From NCBI GenBank assembly GCA_963829955.1, contig CAWHKS010000016.1, positions 62,001 to 126,000 of the forward strand: DNA of 64,000 bases, written 5' to 3'. A model generated the notes under the pieces. The model did not search any database, was not told the origin of the DNA, and worked only from the letters and a program-made list of their open reading frames with translations. Of the stretch, positions 44,718 through 53,245 are shown piece after piece. The position numbers and the translations under genes were made by a program. This stretch comes from DASTFY01 sp963829955 (GTDB taxonomy: Bacteria > Actinomycetota > Acidimicrobiia > Acidimicrobiales > Ilumatobacteraceae). Within the stretch, counting starts at the first letter, position 1. Each line of letters begins with the position of its first letter.

Positions 44718-45233
44718 TCAGGGCGGCCAGCCGCCCCGCAGCGCCCGTTCGGCCAGGAGCTCCTTGAGGTAGGGCGGCTCGTCCTGCCCGGTCACTCGCC
44801 ACCCCCAGGACGACGAGACCCGCCAGTGCGTGAAGCGCCAGAGACCGTCCTCCGGGTCCCGCACCGCGCTCCCCTCGTACATGCCTCCGCTGAGGTTGTG
44901 GTCCCTCGTGGACAGGAGGTACGACGAGAGGTCCGCGCTCATCGCGTCGGCGGCGACGACGATCGACGTGTTGGCCGCGTGATGCCGGTGCGTGCCCGCG
45001 GTCAGCAGGCTGTACACGGCGTTGATGGCGTCCCGACCGACCAGGTCCCGATCCTTGCCGCTCCCCGGTGGGAAGTTGCGCAGCTCGACGATCGCGTCCG
45101 CCGTGAAGAGCTCGAGGAGCTCCGCGGTCGCGGCGACGTCGATGCCGTGGAGGTACCTGTGCAGCAACCGGCGGACGGCGCTCTCGGCCTCCAGTCGGGC
45201 CACTCTGATGCTCAGGTCGTCAGGCGTGTCCAC
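44718..45233 (-). CDS. SnoaL-like (NTF2-fold) protein
   Basis: This 171-residue protein matches the SnoaL_4 pattern, with RLEAESAVRRLLHRYLHGIDVAATAELLELFTADAIVELR and a closing WRFTHWRVSSSWGWRV. Such proteins serve as small isomerases, hydrolases or dioxygenase beta-subunit relatives. No catalytic function can be assigned. The start is GTG at 45233. It is 66 bases from the DrrB-like gene and on the same strand, so cotranscription is possible. Confidence 0.7.
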   Translation of the reverse strand: MDTPDDLSIRVARLEAESAVRRLLHRYLHGIDVAATAELLELFTADAIVELRNFPPGSGKDRDLVGRDAINAVYSLLTAGTHRHHAANTSIVVAADAMSADLSSYLLSTRDHNLSGGMYEGSAVRDPEDGLWRFTHWRVSSSWGWRVTGQDEPPYLKELLAERALRGGWPP

Positions 45234-45299
45234 GGCGCGGAAAGTAGCGGAGCGGCAGGGTTCGTGCTCGTGCCCTGGTCCACAGCCCCCCTCACGGCG

Positions 45300-46121
45300 T
45301 CAGCCCTTGCGGTAGCGACCCACGGCGAGTGGCGCGAACACCGCGATGATGGCGGCGATCCAGAGCAGGGAGCGCGTCAGTGGACCCGCGACCGCTCCGC
45401 CCTGGCTGAGGGCGCGGATGGCGTTGGCAGTCTGCGTCACCGGCTGGTGGTTGGCGAACGTCTGCAGCCAGCCGGGCATCGCGGCCGTGGGGACGAAGGC
45501 CGAGCTGGCGAACACGAGCGGGAAGATGAGGACGAAGCCGGCCAGCTGGGCGGTCTCGGGCTGACCGGTCTTCAGGCCGATGAAGGCGAAGATCCACGAG
45601 AACGCGAAGCCGAAAAGCACGGCGAGGAGGATGGCGGCGACCGCGGGCAGGAACCCGTTGTGGAACCGGAAGCCGATCAACGTGCCCACGGTGACGATCA
45701 GGAGGACGACGAAGAGGTTGCGCACCGCGTCGGCACTGGTACGGCCGGACAGGACGGCCGAACGGGCCATGGGCAAGGACCGGAAGCGGTCCATGATGCC
45801 CGTGCCCATGTCGGTGGCCAGGCCGATCGCCGTCGACGTGGCGCCGAACGCGACGGTCTGCACCATGATCCCCGGCAACAGGTAGTCGATGTAGCTCCCA
45901 CCGCCCGTCGGGTCGATGGCGCCGCCGAAGACGTAGTTGAAGAGCAGCACGAACATGATCGGCTGGATCGTGGAGAAGAACACGAGCTGCGGGGTGCGCA
46001 GGATGCGCAGCAGGTTCCGCCGGGCCACGGTGAGCCCGTCGACGAGAGCGGCGCGGCGCGGGAGGGCGGCGACGATGGCGTCGGGTGCGGGCGAGGAGAC
46101 GGGCGCGCTGGTCGCGGTCAT
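45300..46121 (-). CDS. ABC-2 type exporter permease (DrrB-like)
   Basis: This 273-residue membrane protein has six predicted helices and the ABC-2 motif region FRSLPMARSAVLSGR followed by a hydrophobic helix pair. It resembles DrrB/NodJ-type permeases that export daunorubicin-like drugs or lipids. The ATG at 46121 overlaps the ATPase stop as ATGA, so the two are coupled. The cargo cannot be inferred from the neighbours. Confidence 0.88.
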   Translation of the reverse strand: MTATSAPVSSPAPDAIVAALPRRAALVDGLTVARRNLLRILRTPQLVFFSTIQPIMFVLLFNYVFGGAIDPTGGGSYIDYLLPGIMVQTVAFGATSTAIGLATDMGTGIMDRFRSLPMARSAVLSGRTSADAVRNLFVVLLIVTVGTLIGFRFHNGFLPAVAAILLAVLFGFAFSWIFAFIGLKTGQPETAQLAGFVLIFPLVFASSAFVPTAAMPGWLQTFANHQPVTQTANAIRALSQGGAVAGPLTRSLLWIAAIIAVFAPLAVGRYRKG

Positions 46122-47155
46122 GTCGGGCTCCGCTCCGGGCGGCGGCGGGCGCGGCCGGGTGGTCCGCCGGCCCCGTTGCCCTCGACGCCGTCACCGTCGG
46201 CTGTCGTCTTGTGACCGGTGAGGGCGAGGAAGACGTCGTCCAGGGACGGCCGGCGCAACGCGAGGTCGGCGATCGGGATCTGCGCGTCGTCGAGCGCCCG
46301 CACCGCCTCGACGAGGGCGCCCGCTCCCGCTGCTGTCGGGATGGTCAGGTGCCGCCCATCGCCGTCCACCTGGGAGGGCTCGGCACCGAGGGTGGCGAGG
46401 GCGGCCACCACCCGAGCCATGTCCGCCTCGTGCTCCACCCCCACGTCGAGCACGTCGCCGCCGAGCGCGGACTTCAGCTCGTCCGCGGTGCCCCGCGCGA
46501 TGACGCGACCGTGGTCGATCACGACGATGGAGCTGGCCAGCGCGTCGGCCTCCTCCAGGTACTGGGTGGTGAGGAGGACGGTTGTCCCGTCCCGGACGAG
46601 CTGCTTCAAGAAATCCCACAGATCGATGCGGGTGCGGGGGTCGAGGCCGGTGGTCGGCTCGTCGAGGATCAGGATGCGGGGCTGCCCGACCAGGCTGGCG
46701 CCGAGGTCGAGGCGGCGGCGCATGCCCCCGGAGTAGGTGCGCACGGTCCGGTCGGCGGCGTCCGTGAGCGAGAGACGTTCCAGCGCCTCCTCGGCCCGCT
46801 GGCGCGCCACGCGGGCGTTGAGCCGGTAGAGGCGCCCCACCATCTCGAGGTTCTCGCGCCCGGTGAGCATCTCGTCGACGGCCGCGTACTGGCCGGCGAG
46901 ACCGATGACGGAGCGCACCGCCGTCGGCTGCTCGACGACGTCGAGGCCCGCAACCCGCGCCTTCCCACTGTCGGGCTTGATCAGCGTGGCCAGGACCTTG
47001 ACCAGAGTCGTCTTGCCGGCGCCGTTCGGTCCGAGGAGGCCGAGCACGCTGGCCGCCGGCACCTCGAGGTCCACACCGTCCAGCGCCCGCGTCGCCCCGA
47101 AGGACTTCGCCACGCCCTGGACCTCGATCATCGGGCCGCTCCCGGGCACAGTCAT
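46118..47155 (-). CDS. ABC exporter ATPase (DrrA-like)
   Basis: This 345-residue ATPase has Walker A GPNGAGKTTLVK (about 42-53), the Q-loop region with IGLAGQYAAVDEMLTGRENL, signature YSGGMRRRLDLG, Walker B LILDEPTTGLDP and the C-terminal DrrA accessory domain (about 240-325) with RRPSLDDVFLALTG. It ends in a basic Gly/Arg-rich tail. It is coupled to the DrrB-like permease. It is divergent from the nitroreductase gene, with starts 77 bases apart. Confidence 0.92.
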   Translation of the reverse strand: MTVPGSGPMIEVQGVAKSFGATRALDGVDLEVPAASVLGLLGPNGAGKTTLVKVLATLIKPDSGKARVAGLDVVEQPTAVRSVIGLAGQYAAVDEMLTGRENLEMVGRLYRLNARVARQRAEEALERLSLTDAADRTVRTYSGGMRRRLDLGASLVGQPRILILDEPTTGLDPRTRIDLWDFLKQLVRDGTTVLLTTQYLEEADALASSIVVIDHGRVIARGTADELKSALGGDVLDVGVEHEADMARVVAALATLGAEPSQVDGDGRHLTIPTAAGAGALVEAVRALDDAQIPIADLALRRPSLDDVFLALTGHKTTADGDGVEGNGAGGPPGRARRRPERSPT

Positions 47156-47231
47156 GCGGTCCGTTCTAGCGGCACCGGGCGCTCATCCGGCCAGGCCGGA
47201 GGAAATGGTCGGCCAGTTACTGTACGCACCC

Positions 47232-47885
47232 ATGGGAGACATCGATCTGGCCGAGGCCGACCGCCTGCTCACCACAACGCGGGCCGTCCGCAAGCGTCTC
47301 GACCTGACCCGGCCGGTTCCGCACGAGCTCGTGCTCGAGTGCATCCGGGTGGCCGTGCAGGCGCCGGCGGGGGGGAACATCCAGCGCTGGCGTTGGCTGG
47401 TGGTCGACGACCCGGAGACGAAGTCCGGCCTGGCCGACCTGTACCGCCGCGCCTACGCGCCCTACATGGAGGAGCAGCGGGCCGCCGTCGCCACGTCCGG
47501 CCGGACCGACGCCGACCGCATCATGTCGAGCTCGGATTACCTCACCCAGCACCTCCAGGAGGTCCCGACGCTCGTCATCCCCTGCTTCCTCGGCCGCCCG
47601 GACGGGCTTGCTCAGGGGATGCTGGCCGGCCTCTACGGCTCGATCCTGCCTGCCGTCTGGAACTTCATGCTGGCCGCGCGCGCCCGTGGGCTGGGGACGG
47701 CGTGGACCACGCTGCACCTGGGGTACGAGGCGGAGGCCGGCGAGCTGCTCGGCATCCCGGACACCGTCAGCCAGGTCGCGCTGATCCCCGTCGCCTACTA
47801 CACGGGCGACACGTTCAAGCCCGGCACCCGCCGCCCCGTGGAGGAGATCACCTACCTCAACCGCTGGAAGCAGCCCATCGCCTGA
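47232..47885 (+). CDS. Nitroreductase family oxidoreductase
   Basis: This 217-residue FMN-dependent reductase has the family start TTRAVRKRLDLTRPVPHELVLECIRVAVQAPAGGNIQRW, where the Arg-rich loop and GGN bind FMN. WNFMLAARARGLGTAWTT, the second FMN motif, follows, and it ends RWKQPIA. Possible substrates include nitroaromatics, quinones or F420-like cofactors. The ATG at 47232 fits homologues. It converges on the CBS gene with a 26-bp gap. Confidence 0.85.
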   Translation: MGDIDLAEADRLLTTTRAVRKRLDLTRPVPHELVLECIRVAVQAPAGGNIQRWRWLVVDDPETKSGLADLYRRAYAPYMEEQRAAVATSGRTDADRIMSSSDYLTQHLQEVPTLVIPCFLGRPDGLAQGMLAGLYGSILPAVWNFMLAARARGLGTAWTTLHLGYEAEAGELLGIPDTVSQVALIPVAYYTGDTFKPGTRRPVEEITYLNRWKQPIA

Positions 47886-47911
47886 GGGGCGGCGCAGCTC
47901 CCCCCGGCGTC

Positions 47912-48349
47912 TCAGCGACCCTGGGTGATGTACTCGTAGAGCGCCTGGTTCTCGCTCTCGAGCTGGCCGAGGCGGAACTTCACGACGTCGCCGATCGACA
48001 CGATGCCGGCGAGCGCTCCCTCGTCGTCAGCCACGGGCACGTGGCGGATGCGCTGATCCGTCATCAGCCACATGAGCTGCTCCATGGTGTCCTTGTGGCC
48101 GCACGTCGTGACCTCACGGGTCATCAGATCGGCCACGCTGAGGTCGAGCGCGGCGGTCGAACGGGACCCCAGGCCGCGGACGACATCGCGCTCGGAGAGG
48201 ATGCCGTCGATCGTGCGCCCGTCGGCCGACACGACCAGGGCCCCGACGCGGCGCTCGTTGAGCAGAGCGACCGCGTCGCGGACGCTGGCGTCAGGGGCGA
48301 TCGTCGCCACCTCAGTGCCCTTCGCAGCCAGGATGCTCTGGACGTACAT
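47912..48349 (-). CDS. Tandem CBS-domain protein
   Basis: This 145-residue protein consists of two CBS domains (about 10-65 and 75-130; RRVGALVVSADGRTIDGILSERDVVRG and RIRHVPVADDEGALAGIVSIGDVVKF). It ends with a helix ENQALYEYITQG typical of the short stand-alone CBS family. CBS pairs sense AMP, ATP or SAM. The ATG at 48349 has an excellent GGGGAGG site. It is divergent from rarD. No effector domain is attached, so its target is unknown. Confidence 0.88.
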   Translation of the reverse strand: MYVQSILAAKGTEVATIAPDASVRDAVALLNERRVGALVVSADGRTIDGILSERDVVRGLGSRSTAALDLSVADLMTREVTTCGHKDTMEQLMWLMTDQRIRHVPVADDEGALAGIVSIGDVVKFRLGQLESENQALYEYITQGR

Positions 48350-48474
48350 CGAAACCTCCCCGACGTCCCCTCCGTCGTACCAGGTCACACTAGTGAATCC
48401 CGCCGTTCAGGTCGTCGCCGGGCACCGTATTCGGCCGGGTGAGGGCGGCGGTGCGACCCATAGGGTGGGGAGTC

Positions 48475-49386
48475 GTGGACGAGCAACGGCGGGGCATCGC
48501 GCTGGGGCTGGCGGCCTACCTCGTCTGGGGCTTCCTGACCGTCTACTGGAAGGCCCTGCAGGGGCTCAACGCCTTCCAGCTCATCGGCGCCCGCATCATC
48601 AGCTCGTTCGTGCTGCTGGCAGCGTTCCTCGTGCTCACCCGCCGCTGGCGGGGTCTCGGCATCCTCCGGCGGGACCGCTCCGTCCTGGGGCTGGTGACGA
48701 TCGCCGCGGTGCTGCTCACGGCCAACTGGACCGCCTACGTCTGGGCCGTCGTCCACGACGACGTCATCCAGACCGCGCTCGGGTACTTCATCGCGCCCCT
48801 CGGCACGGTCCTCATCGGCGTGGTGGCGCTGCGCGAGCACCTCCGTCCGGCCCAGAAGGTCGCCCTCGCCCTGGCCGCGGTGGCCGTGGTCGAGCTGACG
48901 CTGTCCTACGGGCGGGTGCCGGTGGTGGCGCTGATCATCTCGACGTCCTGGGCCTTCTACGGGCTCCTCAAGCGGCGCATCCCGATGGGCGTGTTCGAGG
49001 GCCTGACCGGAGAGACGCTCGTCCTCCTCGTACCCGCAGTGGCCGTCGTCGCGCTCCCCGCGGTCGCCGGCCACGGGCTGGCCACGCAGGGTTCCACGGG
49101 CCAGATGGTCCTGGTGGTGTTCTCCGGCCTGGCGACCGCGACCCCGCTCCTGATGTTCGCCGGCTCGGCCCGACGGGTGCCGTTCACCCTGCTAGGGCCC
49201 ATGCAGTACATCGTTCCGACGATCAACTTCCTGCTCGGCGTGTTCCTCTACCACGAGCCACTCGCGGCCAGTCAGGTGGCGGGTTTCGCCCTCGTCTGGG
49301 TCGGCCTGATCATCTTCACGGTCGACAGCATCCGCGCCGCGCGCACCGCCCCGGCCGCGCCGGTGCCCGCTACCGTGGCCCCGTGA
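48475..49386 (+). CDS. rarD: RarD-type EamA permease
   Basis: This 303-residue DMT-superfamily transporter has about ten membrane helices in two EamA repeats. The RarD features are GLAAYLVWGFLTVYWKAL at the start and the late FAGSARRVPFTLLGPMQYIVPTINFLLGVF. RarD was named for a chloramphenicol-sensitivity effect; substrates are unproven. The GTG at 48475 matches homologues. Its stop overlaps the start of the DUF4333 gene as GTGA. Confidence 0.9.
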   Translation: MDEQRRGIALGLAAYLVWGFLTVYWKALQGLNAFQLIGARIISSFVLLAAFLVLTRRWRGLGILRRDRSVLGLVTIAAVLLTANWTAYVWAVVHDDVIQTALGYFIAPLGTVLIGVVALREHLRPAQKVALALAAVAVVELTLSYGRVPVVALIISTSWAFYGLLKRRIPMGVFEGLTGETLVLLVPAVAVVALPAVAGHGLATQGSTGQMVLVVFSGLATATPLLMFAGSARRVPFTLLGPMQYIVPTINFLLGVFLYHEPLAASQVAGFALVWVGLIIFTVDSIRAARTAPAAPVPATVAP

Positions 49387-50123
49387 CTCGCACCCTGCTG
49401 GTGGGGCTGGGCGCGGCGGCGGTCCTGCTGGCTGCGTGCTCCCCCGACAAGACCGAATTCCGCGACGCTGCCGCTGGCGTGATCGAGGGTGACCTCGCGG
49501 AGAACCTGGCCATCGAGGAGCTGGACGCGAGCTGCGAGGACCCCGGCTCGAAGGACGTGGGCACGACGTTCGTGTGCACCGCCACGACTCCCGACGGCGA
49601 GGAGCTCACCTTCAACGCGGAGATCCGGGAGGACGACGAGGTCTTCGTCTACACGACGAACTACGACCGGGTGGCGAAGATCCTCATCGAAGGCCAGTTG
49701 GCCTCGAGCCTGGGGGCGGAGAGCCTGACGACGGCGTGCGAGCAGCCCGGTTCGACGGAGGTCGGGACCACCTTCACGTGCACGGCCGATCTGGCGAGCG
49801 GCGACACCATCACCATCGATGCCCAGGTGCAGGAGGGCGGCGAGGTCGCCGTCCAGACGACCAACGTCCTGACGCCGGAGAACCTGGTCACCATCGAGTC
49901 CGAGGCGGCCCGGATCCTCAGCGAGCAGGTGGGCCAGACGCTGCCGGCGGAGAACATCGACTGCGGGACGGAGCCGATCGTCGCCGAGGCGGGCGAGCCG
50001 TTCGTGTGCGCGCTGATCGATCCGGCGGACGCCAGCAGCGTCTACGACGCCATGATCACGCTCGACGACCTCACCAACCCGACCCAATTGGACGTCGAGG
50101 TCGCCAGCGCGCCGAGGGGCTGA
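49383..50123 (+). CDS. DUF4333 lipoprotein with three tandem repeats
   Basis: This 246-residue protein has a lipoprotein signal (GAAAVLLAAC, cysteine near residue 19). Three tandem DUF4333-like units of about 70 residues follow. Each has a helix followed by a strand pair with two cysteines: CEDPGSKDVGTTFVC, CEQPGSTEVGTTFTC and a third with IDCGTEP and FVCALID. The paired cysteines probably form disulfides outside the membrane. The family is actinobacterial and of unknown function. The start is GTG, coupled to rarD. Confidence 0.82.
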   Translation: MTRTLLVGLGAAAVLLAACSPDKTEFRDAAAGVIEGDLAENLAIEELDASCEDPGSKDVGTTFVCTATTPDGEELTFNAEIREDDEVFVYTTNYDRVAKILIEGQLASSLGAESLTTACEQPGSTEVGTTFTCTADLASGDTITIDAQVQEGGEVAVQTTNVLTPENLVTIESEAARILSEQVGQTLPAENIDCGTEPIVAEAGEPFVCALIDPADASSVYDAMITLDDLTNPTQLDVEVASAPRG

Positions 50124-50126
50124 GCC

Positions 50127-51284
50127 TCAGGTAGACAAGACAGTGCAGGCGCTGATCCCCGGCGCGCCGTACACGTGGGTGAACGCGGTGCGAGGGTCAT
50201 CCGGCACCTGACGGGCCCCGGCCCGCCCCCGGAGCTGCAGCACGCTCTCGTACACCTGCCGGAGGCCCGACGCGCCGATGGGCTCGCCGTTGGCGAGGCA
50301 GCCTCCGTCGGTATTGACGGGTAGCCGACCGCCGATGTCGGTCTCGCCGAGCTGGATCATGTCCTCCTGCTCGCCGTCCTGGCACAAGCCCGTCTCGGCC
50401 AGGTGCATCACCTCGGCCCCGGACTCGGTGTCCTGGACCTGCGCCACGTCGATGTCGTCGGGCCCGATCCCGGCCATCTCGAACGCACCGCGGGCCGCGT
50501 CGACGGTCGGGCTCGGCCCACGCTCGGGCGCCAGCCAGGGCGAGAACACCTCGAAGCTCCCGAACGGGCGGCTGCGCAGCACTGCGGAGCGGAGGTAGAC
50601 GGGCGCGTCGGTGAAGCGCGACGCCAGATCGCCCCGGCAGAGCACGAGCGCCACCCCGCCCTCCCCCGGCGAGCAGAACATGTACTGCGTCAGCGGGTGC
50701 GAGAGCATCGGGCCGTTGAGCACCTCCTCTTCGGAGAGCGGTTTGCGGCGCCAGGCGTTCTCGTTCAGCGAGCCGTTGCGGAACGCCTTGACCGCCACCT
50801 TGGCCAGCGTGCTGGCGGTGATGCCGTGGTCGTGCATGTACCGCTGGATCTTCAGGCCGAAGAACTGCGTGGTCAGCATGAGCCCGGTGTCGCCGTACCA
50901 GTCGCCCAGGCCCCAGTCGGCGGGCTTGGGATCGAACGCGCCCCGCGGGTGCTTGTCGAACCCGATGGCCATGACCACATCGGCGGCGCCGGCGTTGATG
51001 GCGTTGTAGCCGCTGATCAGCGCGCTCCCGCCGGTGGCGCAGCCGTTGGCGACGTTGATGAACGGCACGCCGGTCAACCCGAGCGTGCTGACCATGGTGT
51101 CCGGCTTGCCCGCGGCGTCGGAACCGCCGAAGGCGAACTGGATGTCGTTCCACGTGCACGACGCGTCGGCCAGCGCCCGGCGCACGGCCACCGCGCCCTG
51201 CTCCATCCCCGTCGACTCGTGCCGCCCGAAGGGGTGGATCCCGGCGCCCACGATGGCCACATCGCTGCTGTTGCCAGCGCTCAT
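50127..51284 (-). CDS. Lipid-transfer/SCP2-type thiolase-like protein
   Basis: This 385-residue thiolase-fold protein has the nucleophile-loop Cys in NVANGCATGGSAL (residue about 88). The usual GHP catalytic-His motif reads NGEPIGASGLRQVYE, with Glu in place of His, and the last cysteine motif is reduced (SACTVL). Proteins of this subgroup pair with a DUF35 partner. Examples act as thiolases or as retro-aldolases in steroid side-chain degradation. Here the DUF35 gene is coupled directly upstream (ATGA). Chemistry is therefore uncertain; acyl-CoA metabolism is likely. Confidence 0.85.
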   Translation of the reverse strand: MSAGNSSDVAIVGAGIHPFGRHESTGMEQGAVAVRRALADASCTWNDIQFAFGGSDAAGKPDTMVSTLGLTGVPFINVANGCATGGSALISGYNAINAGAADVVMAIGFDKHPRGAFDPKPADWGLGDWYGDTGLMLTTQFFGLKIQRYMHDHGITASTLAKVAVKAFRNGSLNENAWRRKPLSEEEVLNGPMLSHPLTQYMFCSPGEGGVALVLCRGDLASRFTDAPVYLRSAVLRSRPFGSFEVFSPWLAPERGPSPTVDAARGAFEMAGIGPDDIDVAQVQDTESGAEVMHLAETGLCQDGEQEDMIQLGETDIGGRLPVNTDGGCLANGEPIGASGLRQVYESVLQLRGRAGARQVPDDPRTAFTHVYGAPGISACTVLST

Positions 51285-51754
51285 GTCTGCTCTCCTTCCT
51301 CGACCGGCGCGAAGGCGAACGTCACCACCTCGGTCCCGTCGTCGTCGGTCGTGAACGGCACGATGACCAGCTCGACCGGCATGCCGATGGCCAGCCGGTC
51401 GGGATCGTTCTCGGTGAGGCGGGACTCGACGATCACGCCACCGGCAATCCCGTCGTCGCCATCGAGATCGAGCTGCACGTAGCCCACCCCGTAAGGTTCG
51501 AACGTCTGGGGCGTCTCCTTGCCCGCGTAGGGCGGCGACTTCGGCAGGAAGCCCTGGATCGTCCAGCTCCACAGCCGGCCCTGCCGGGGCAGCAGCACGT
51601 CCTCGACGACGGTCGACGACGTCCGCGGGCACGAGGCCTGCCTTGGGAAGGTGATGACGCCGCTCTCGGGGAACCGGCTGCCGATGAGTTGCGGCTCGTC
51701 GGCCGGCCAGGTGAACAGACCGGCGACGACGGGCCGTCGGACCGGGGACGTCAC
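51281..51754 (-). CDS. DUF35 OB-fold acyl-CoA-binding partner protein
   Basis: This 157-residue protein has the DUF35 arrangement: an N-terminal rubredoxin-like part and a C-terminal OB fold (GRLWSWTIQGFLPKSPPY; IVESRLTENDPDRLAIGMPVELVIVPF). Only one cysteine remains in the zinc-ribbon segment (QASCPRTSST), so it probably no longer binds zinc. DUF35 proteins complex with SCP2-type thiolases. The GTG start overlaps the TetR stop (GTGA), and its stop overlaps the thiolase start (ATGA). Confidence 0.83.
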   Translation of the reverse strand: MTSPVRRPVVAGLFTWPADEPQLIGSRFPESGVITFPRQASCPRTSSTVVEDVLLPRQGRLWSWTIQGFLPKSPPYAGKETPQTFEPYGVGYVQLDLDGDDGIAGGVIVESRLTENDPDRLAIGMPVELVIVPFTTDDDGTEVVTFAFAPVEEGEQT

Positions 51755-52380
51755 GGCACCCTCTCGGCGAGCAGCGTGCCACCGACCAGCCGCTCCAACA
51801 CCGTGACCGCGGCCGCGTGGCGATCGGGGTCGCCGCTCACGTTGGAGAAGCGGGCCAGTCCGGCCAGCACGGCGTTGAGGAGGTCCTCCACCGCGGCGGG
51901 GTCCACGTCGGGCGCCAGCTCGCCCCGCTCGAGGGCGTCGCCGACGAGCCGGTGCATGAAGATGTTCGTGCGGGACACCATCGGCCGCAGCTTCTCACGG
52001 AGCTCCGGATGGCGCTGCACCTCGGGCGAGACGCCGATGACGAAGCCGGCCAGCGACGGGTCCCGGCGGTTCAGCTCCACGGCTGCCTCCAGCACGGCCC
52101 GGAAGCGGTCGATGAAGTTGTCGTGGACGAACGCCTTCTCGAACTCGCCGTAGACCAGGTCCTGCACCTGCCCGTACACCTGGCCGTAGAGGTCTGCCTT
52201 GGACGCGGTGTAGTGGTACAGCGCGCCGGTCGTCACACCGGCGTCGGTGGCGATGTCCCGGTTCGTCGTGGCGTCGTAGCCGCGGGAGGCGAACGAGCGC
52301 CGCGCCGCGGTGAGGATTCGCCCCCGGGTGAGGGTGGAGTCGACGGCCGGCGGCCGGCCGAGGCGGCGGGCGCTCGTCAC
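51751..52380 (-). CDS. TetR family transcriptional regulator
   Basis: This 209-residue repressor-type protein has an N-terminal helix-turn-helix (RGRILTAARRSFASRGYDATTNRDIATDAGVTTGALYHYTASKADLYGQV, residues about 19-68). A helical ligand domain follows. It is encoded inside the acyl-CoA module and coupled on both sides by GTGA overlaps, so it is likely to control this operon, as many TetR regulators of acyl-CoA genes do. The start is GTG at 52380. No operator was identified. Confidence 0.9.
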   Translation of the reverse strand: MTSARRLGRPPAVDSTLTRGRILTAARRSFASRGYDATTNRDIATDAGVTTGALYHYTASKADLYGQVYGQVQDLVYGEFEKAFVHDNFIDRFRAVLEAAVELNRRDPSLAGFVIGVSPEVQRHPELREKLRPMVSRTNIFMHRLVGDALERGELAPDVDPAAVEDLLNAVLAGLARFSNVSGDPDRHAAAVTVLERLVGGTLLAERVP

Positions 52381-53213
52381 GGTGCCTGCTCCGGGGCGTG
52401 AGCGGGGCCGGGGTCGACGGCGACACCGAACCGGACCCGGTTGTGGGCGTGGGCCAGGTGTTGCATCGAGAAGGCGGCCTTGAGCGCCGTGAGCTGGCCC
52501 TGCGCCTCCAGCGCCTGGTTGACGCTCTCCTTGGCCAGCTTGAGGGCGAAGCTGGGCCGTTGCGCGATGCGATCGGCGAGGTCCATCGTGAAGGACCGCA
52601 GCTCCTCCGCGGGCACGACGTGGTTGACCATGCCGAGCTGGCGGGCTTCCTCGGCCGTGACCCAGTCCCCCGTGAACAGCAGCTCCTTGGCTTTGCGGGC
52701 CCCGAGCTCCCACGGGTGGGCGAAGTACTCGACGCCGTTGACCCCCATGCCGACCACGGGGTCCGAGAACAGCGCGTCATCGGCGGCGACGATCACGTCG
52801 GCCACCCACAGCAGCATCAGCCCACCGGCGATCGTCTTGCCCTGGGCGGCAGCGAGCAGCGGCTTGGGCAGGTTCCGCCACCGCCAGCACATGTGGAAGT
52901 AGACCTCCTCCTCCCACGCCATGTGCCCTTCCTGACCGTCCCGCCCGAAGCCGCCGTATGGGCCGACGACGTCGAACTGCTTCATGCTCTCGGTGTCGCG
53001 CATGTCGTGGCCCGAGCAGAAGTGGGGGCCGTCGGCTTGGAGCACGATGACCTTCACGTCTTTGCGACGGCTGGCATCGTCGAACGCCGCGTTGAGCTCG
53101 TACGTCATGCGCTTGTTCTGCGCGTTGCGGGTCTCGGGCCGGTCGAGGGTGATCGTGGCGATGCCGTGCTCGCCCGCATCCAGGACGTCGTACCTGATGG
53201 TCTCGAACTCCAT
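52377..53213 (-). CDS. Enoyl-CoA hydratase/isomerase family protein 1
   Basis: This 278-residue crotonase-fold enzyme has the first oxyanion segment FCSGHDMRD and the second AAQGKTIAGGLML. After that follows DALFSDPVVGMGVNGVEYFAHPWELGARKAKELLFTG. The GVEYF region lacks the usual catalytic-glutamate context of classic hydratases, so the reaction may differ. The ATG at 53213 follows a 32-bp gap after crotonase 2. Its stop overlaps the TetR start. Confidence 0.9.
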   Translation of the reverse strand: MEFETIRYDVLDAGEHGIATITLDRPETRNAQNKRMTYELNAAFDDASRRKDVKVIVLQADGPHFCSGHDMRDTESMKQFDVVGPYGGFGRDGQEGHMAWEEEVYFHMCWRWRNLPKPLLAAAQGKTIAGGLMLLWVADVIVAADDALFSDPVVGMGVNGVEYFAHPWELGARKAKELLFTGDWVTAEEARQLGMVNHVVPAEELRSFTMDLADRIAQRPSFALKLAKESVNQALEAQGQLTALKAAFSMQHLAHAHNRVRFGVAVDPGPAHAPEQAP

Positions 53214-53245
53214 CGACCTCGCTCCGTCCCGCTCGACTGTAGAGG

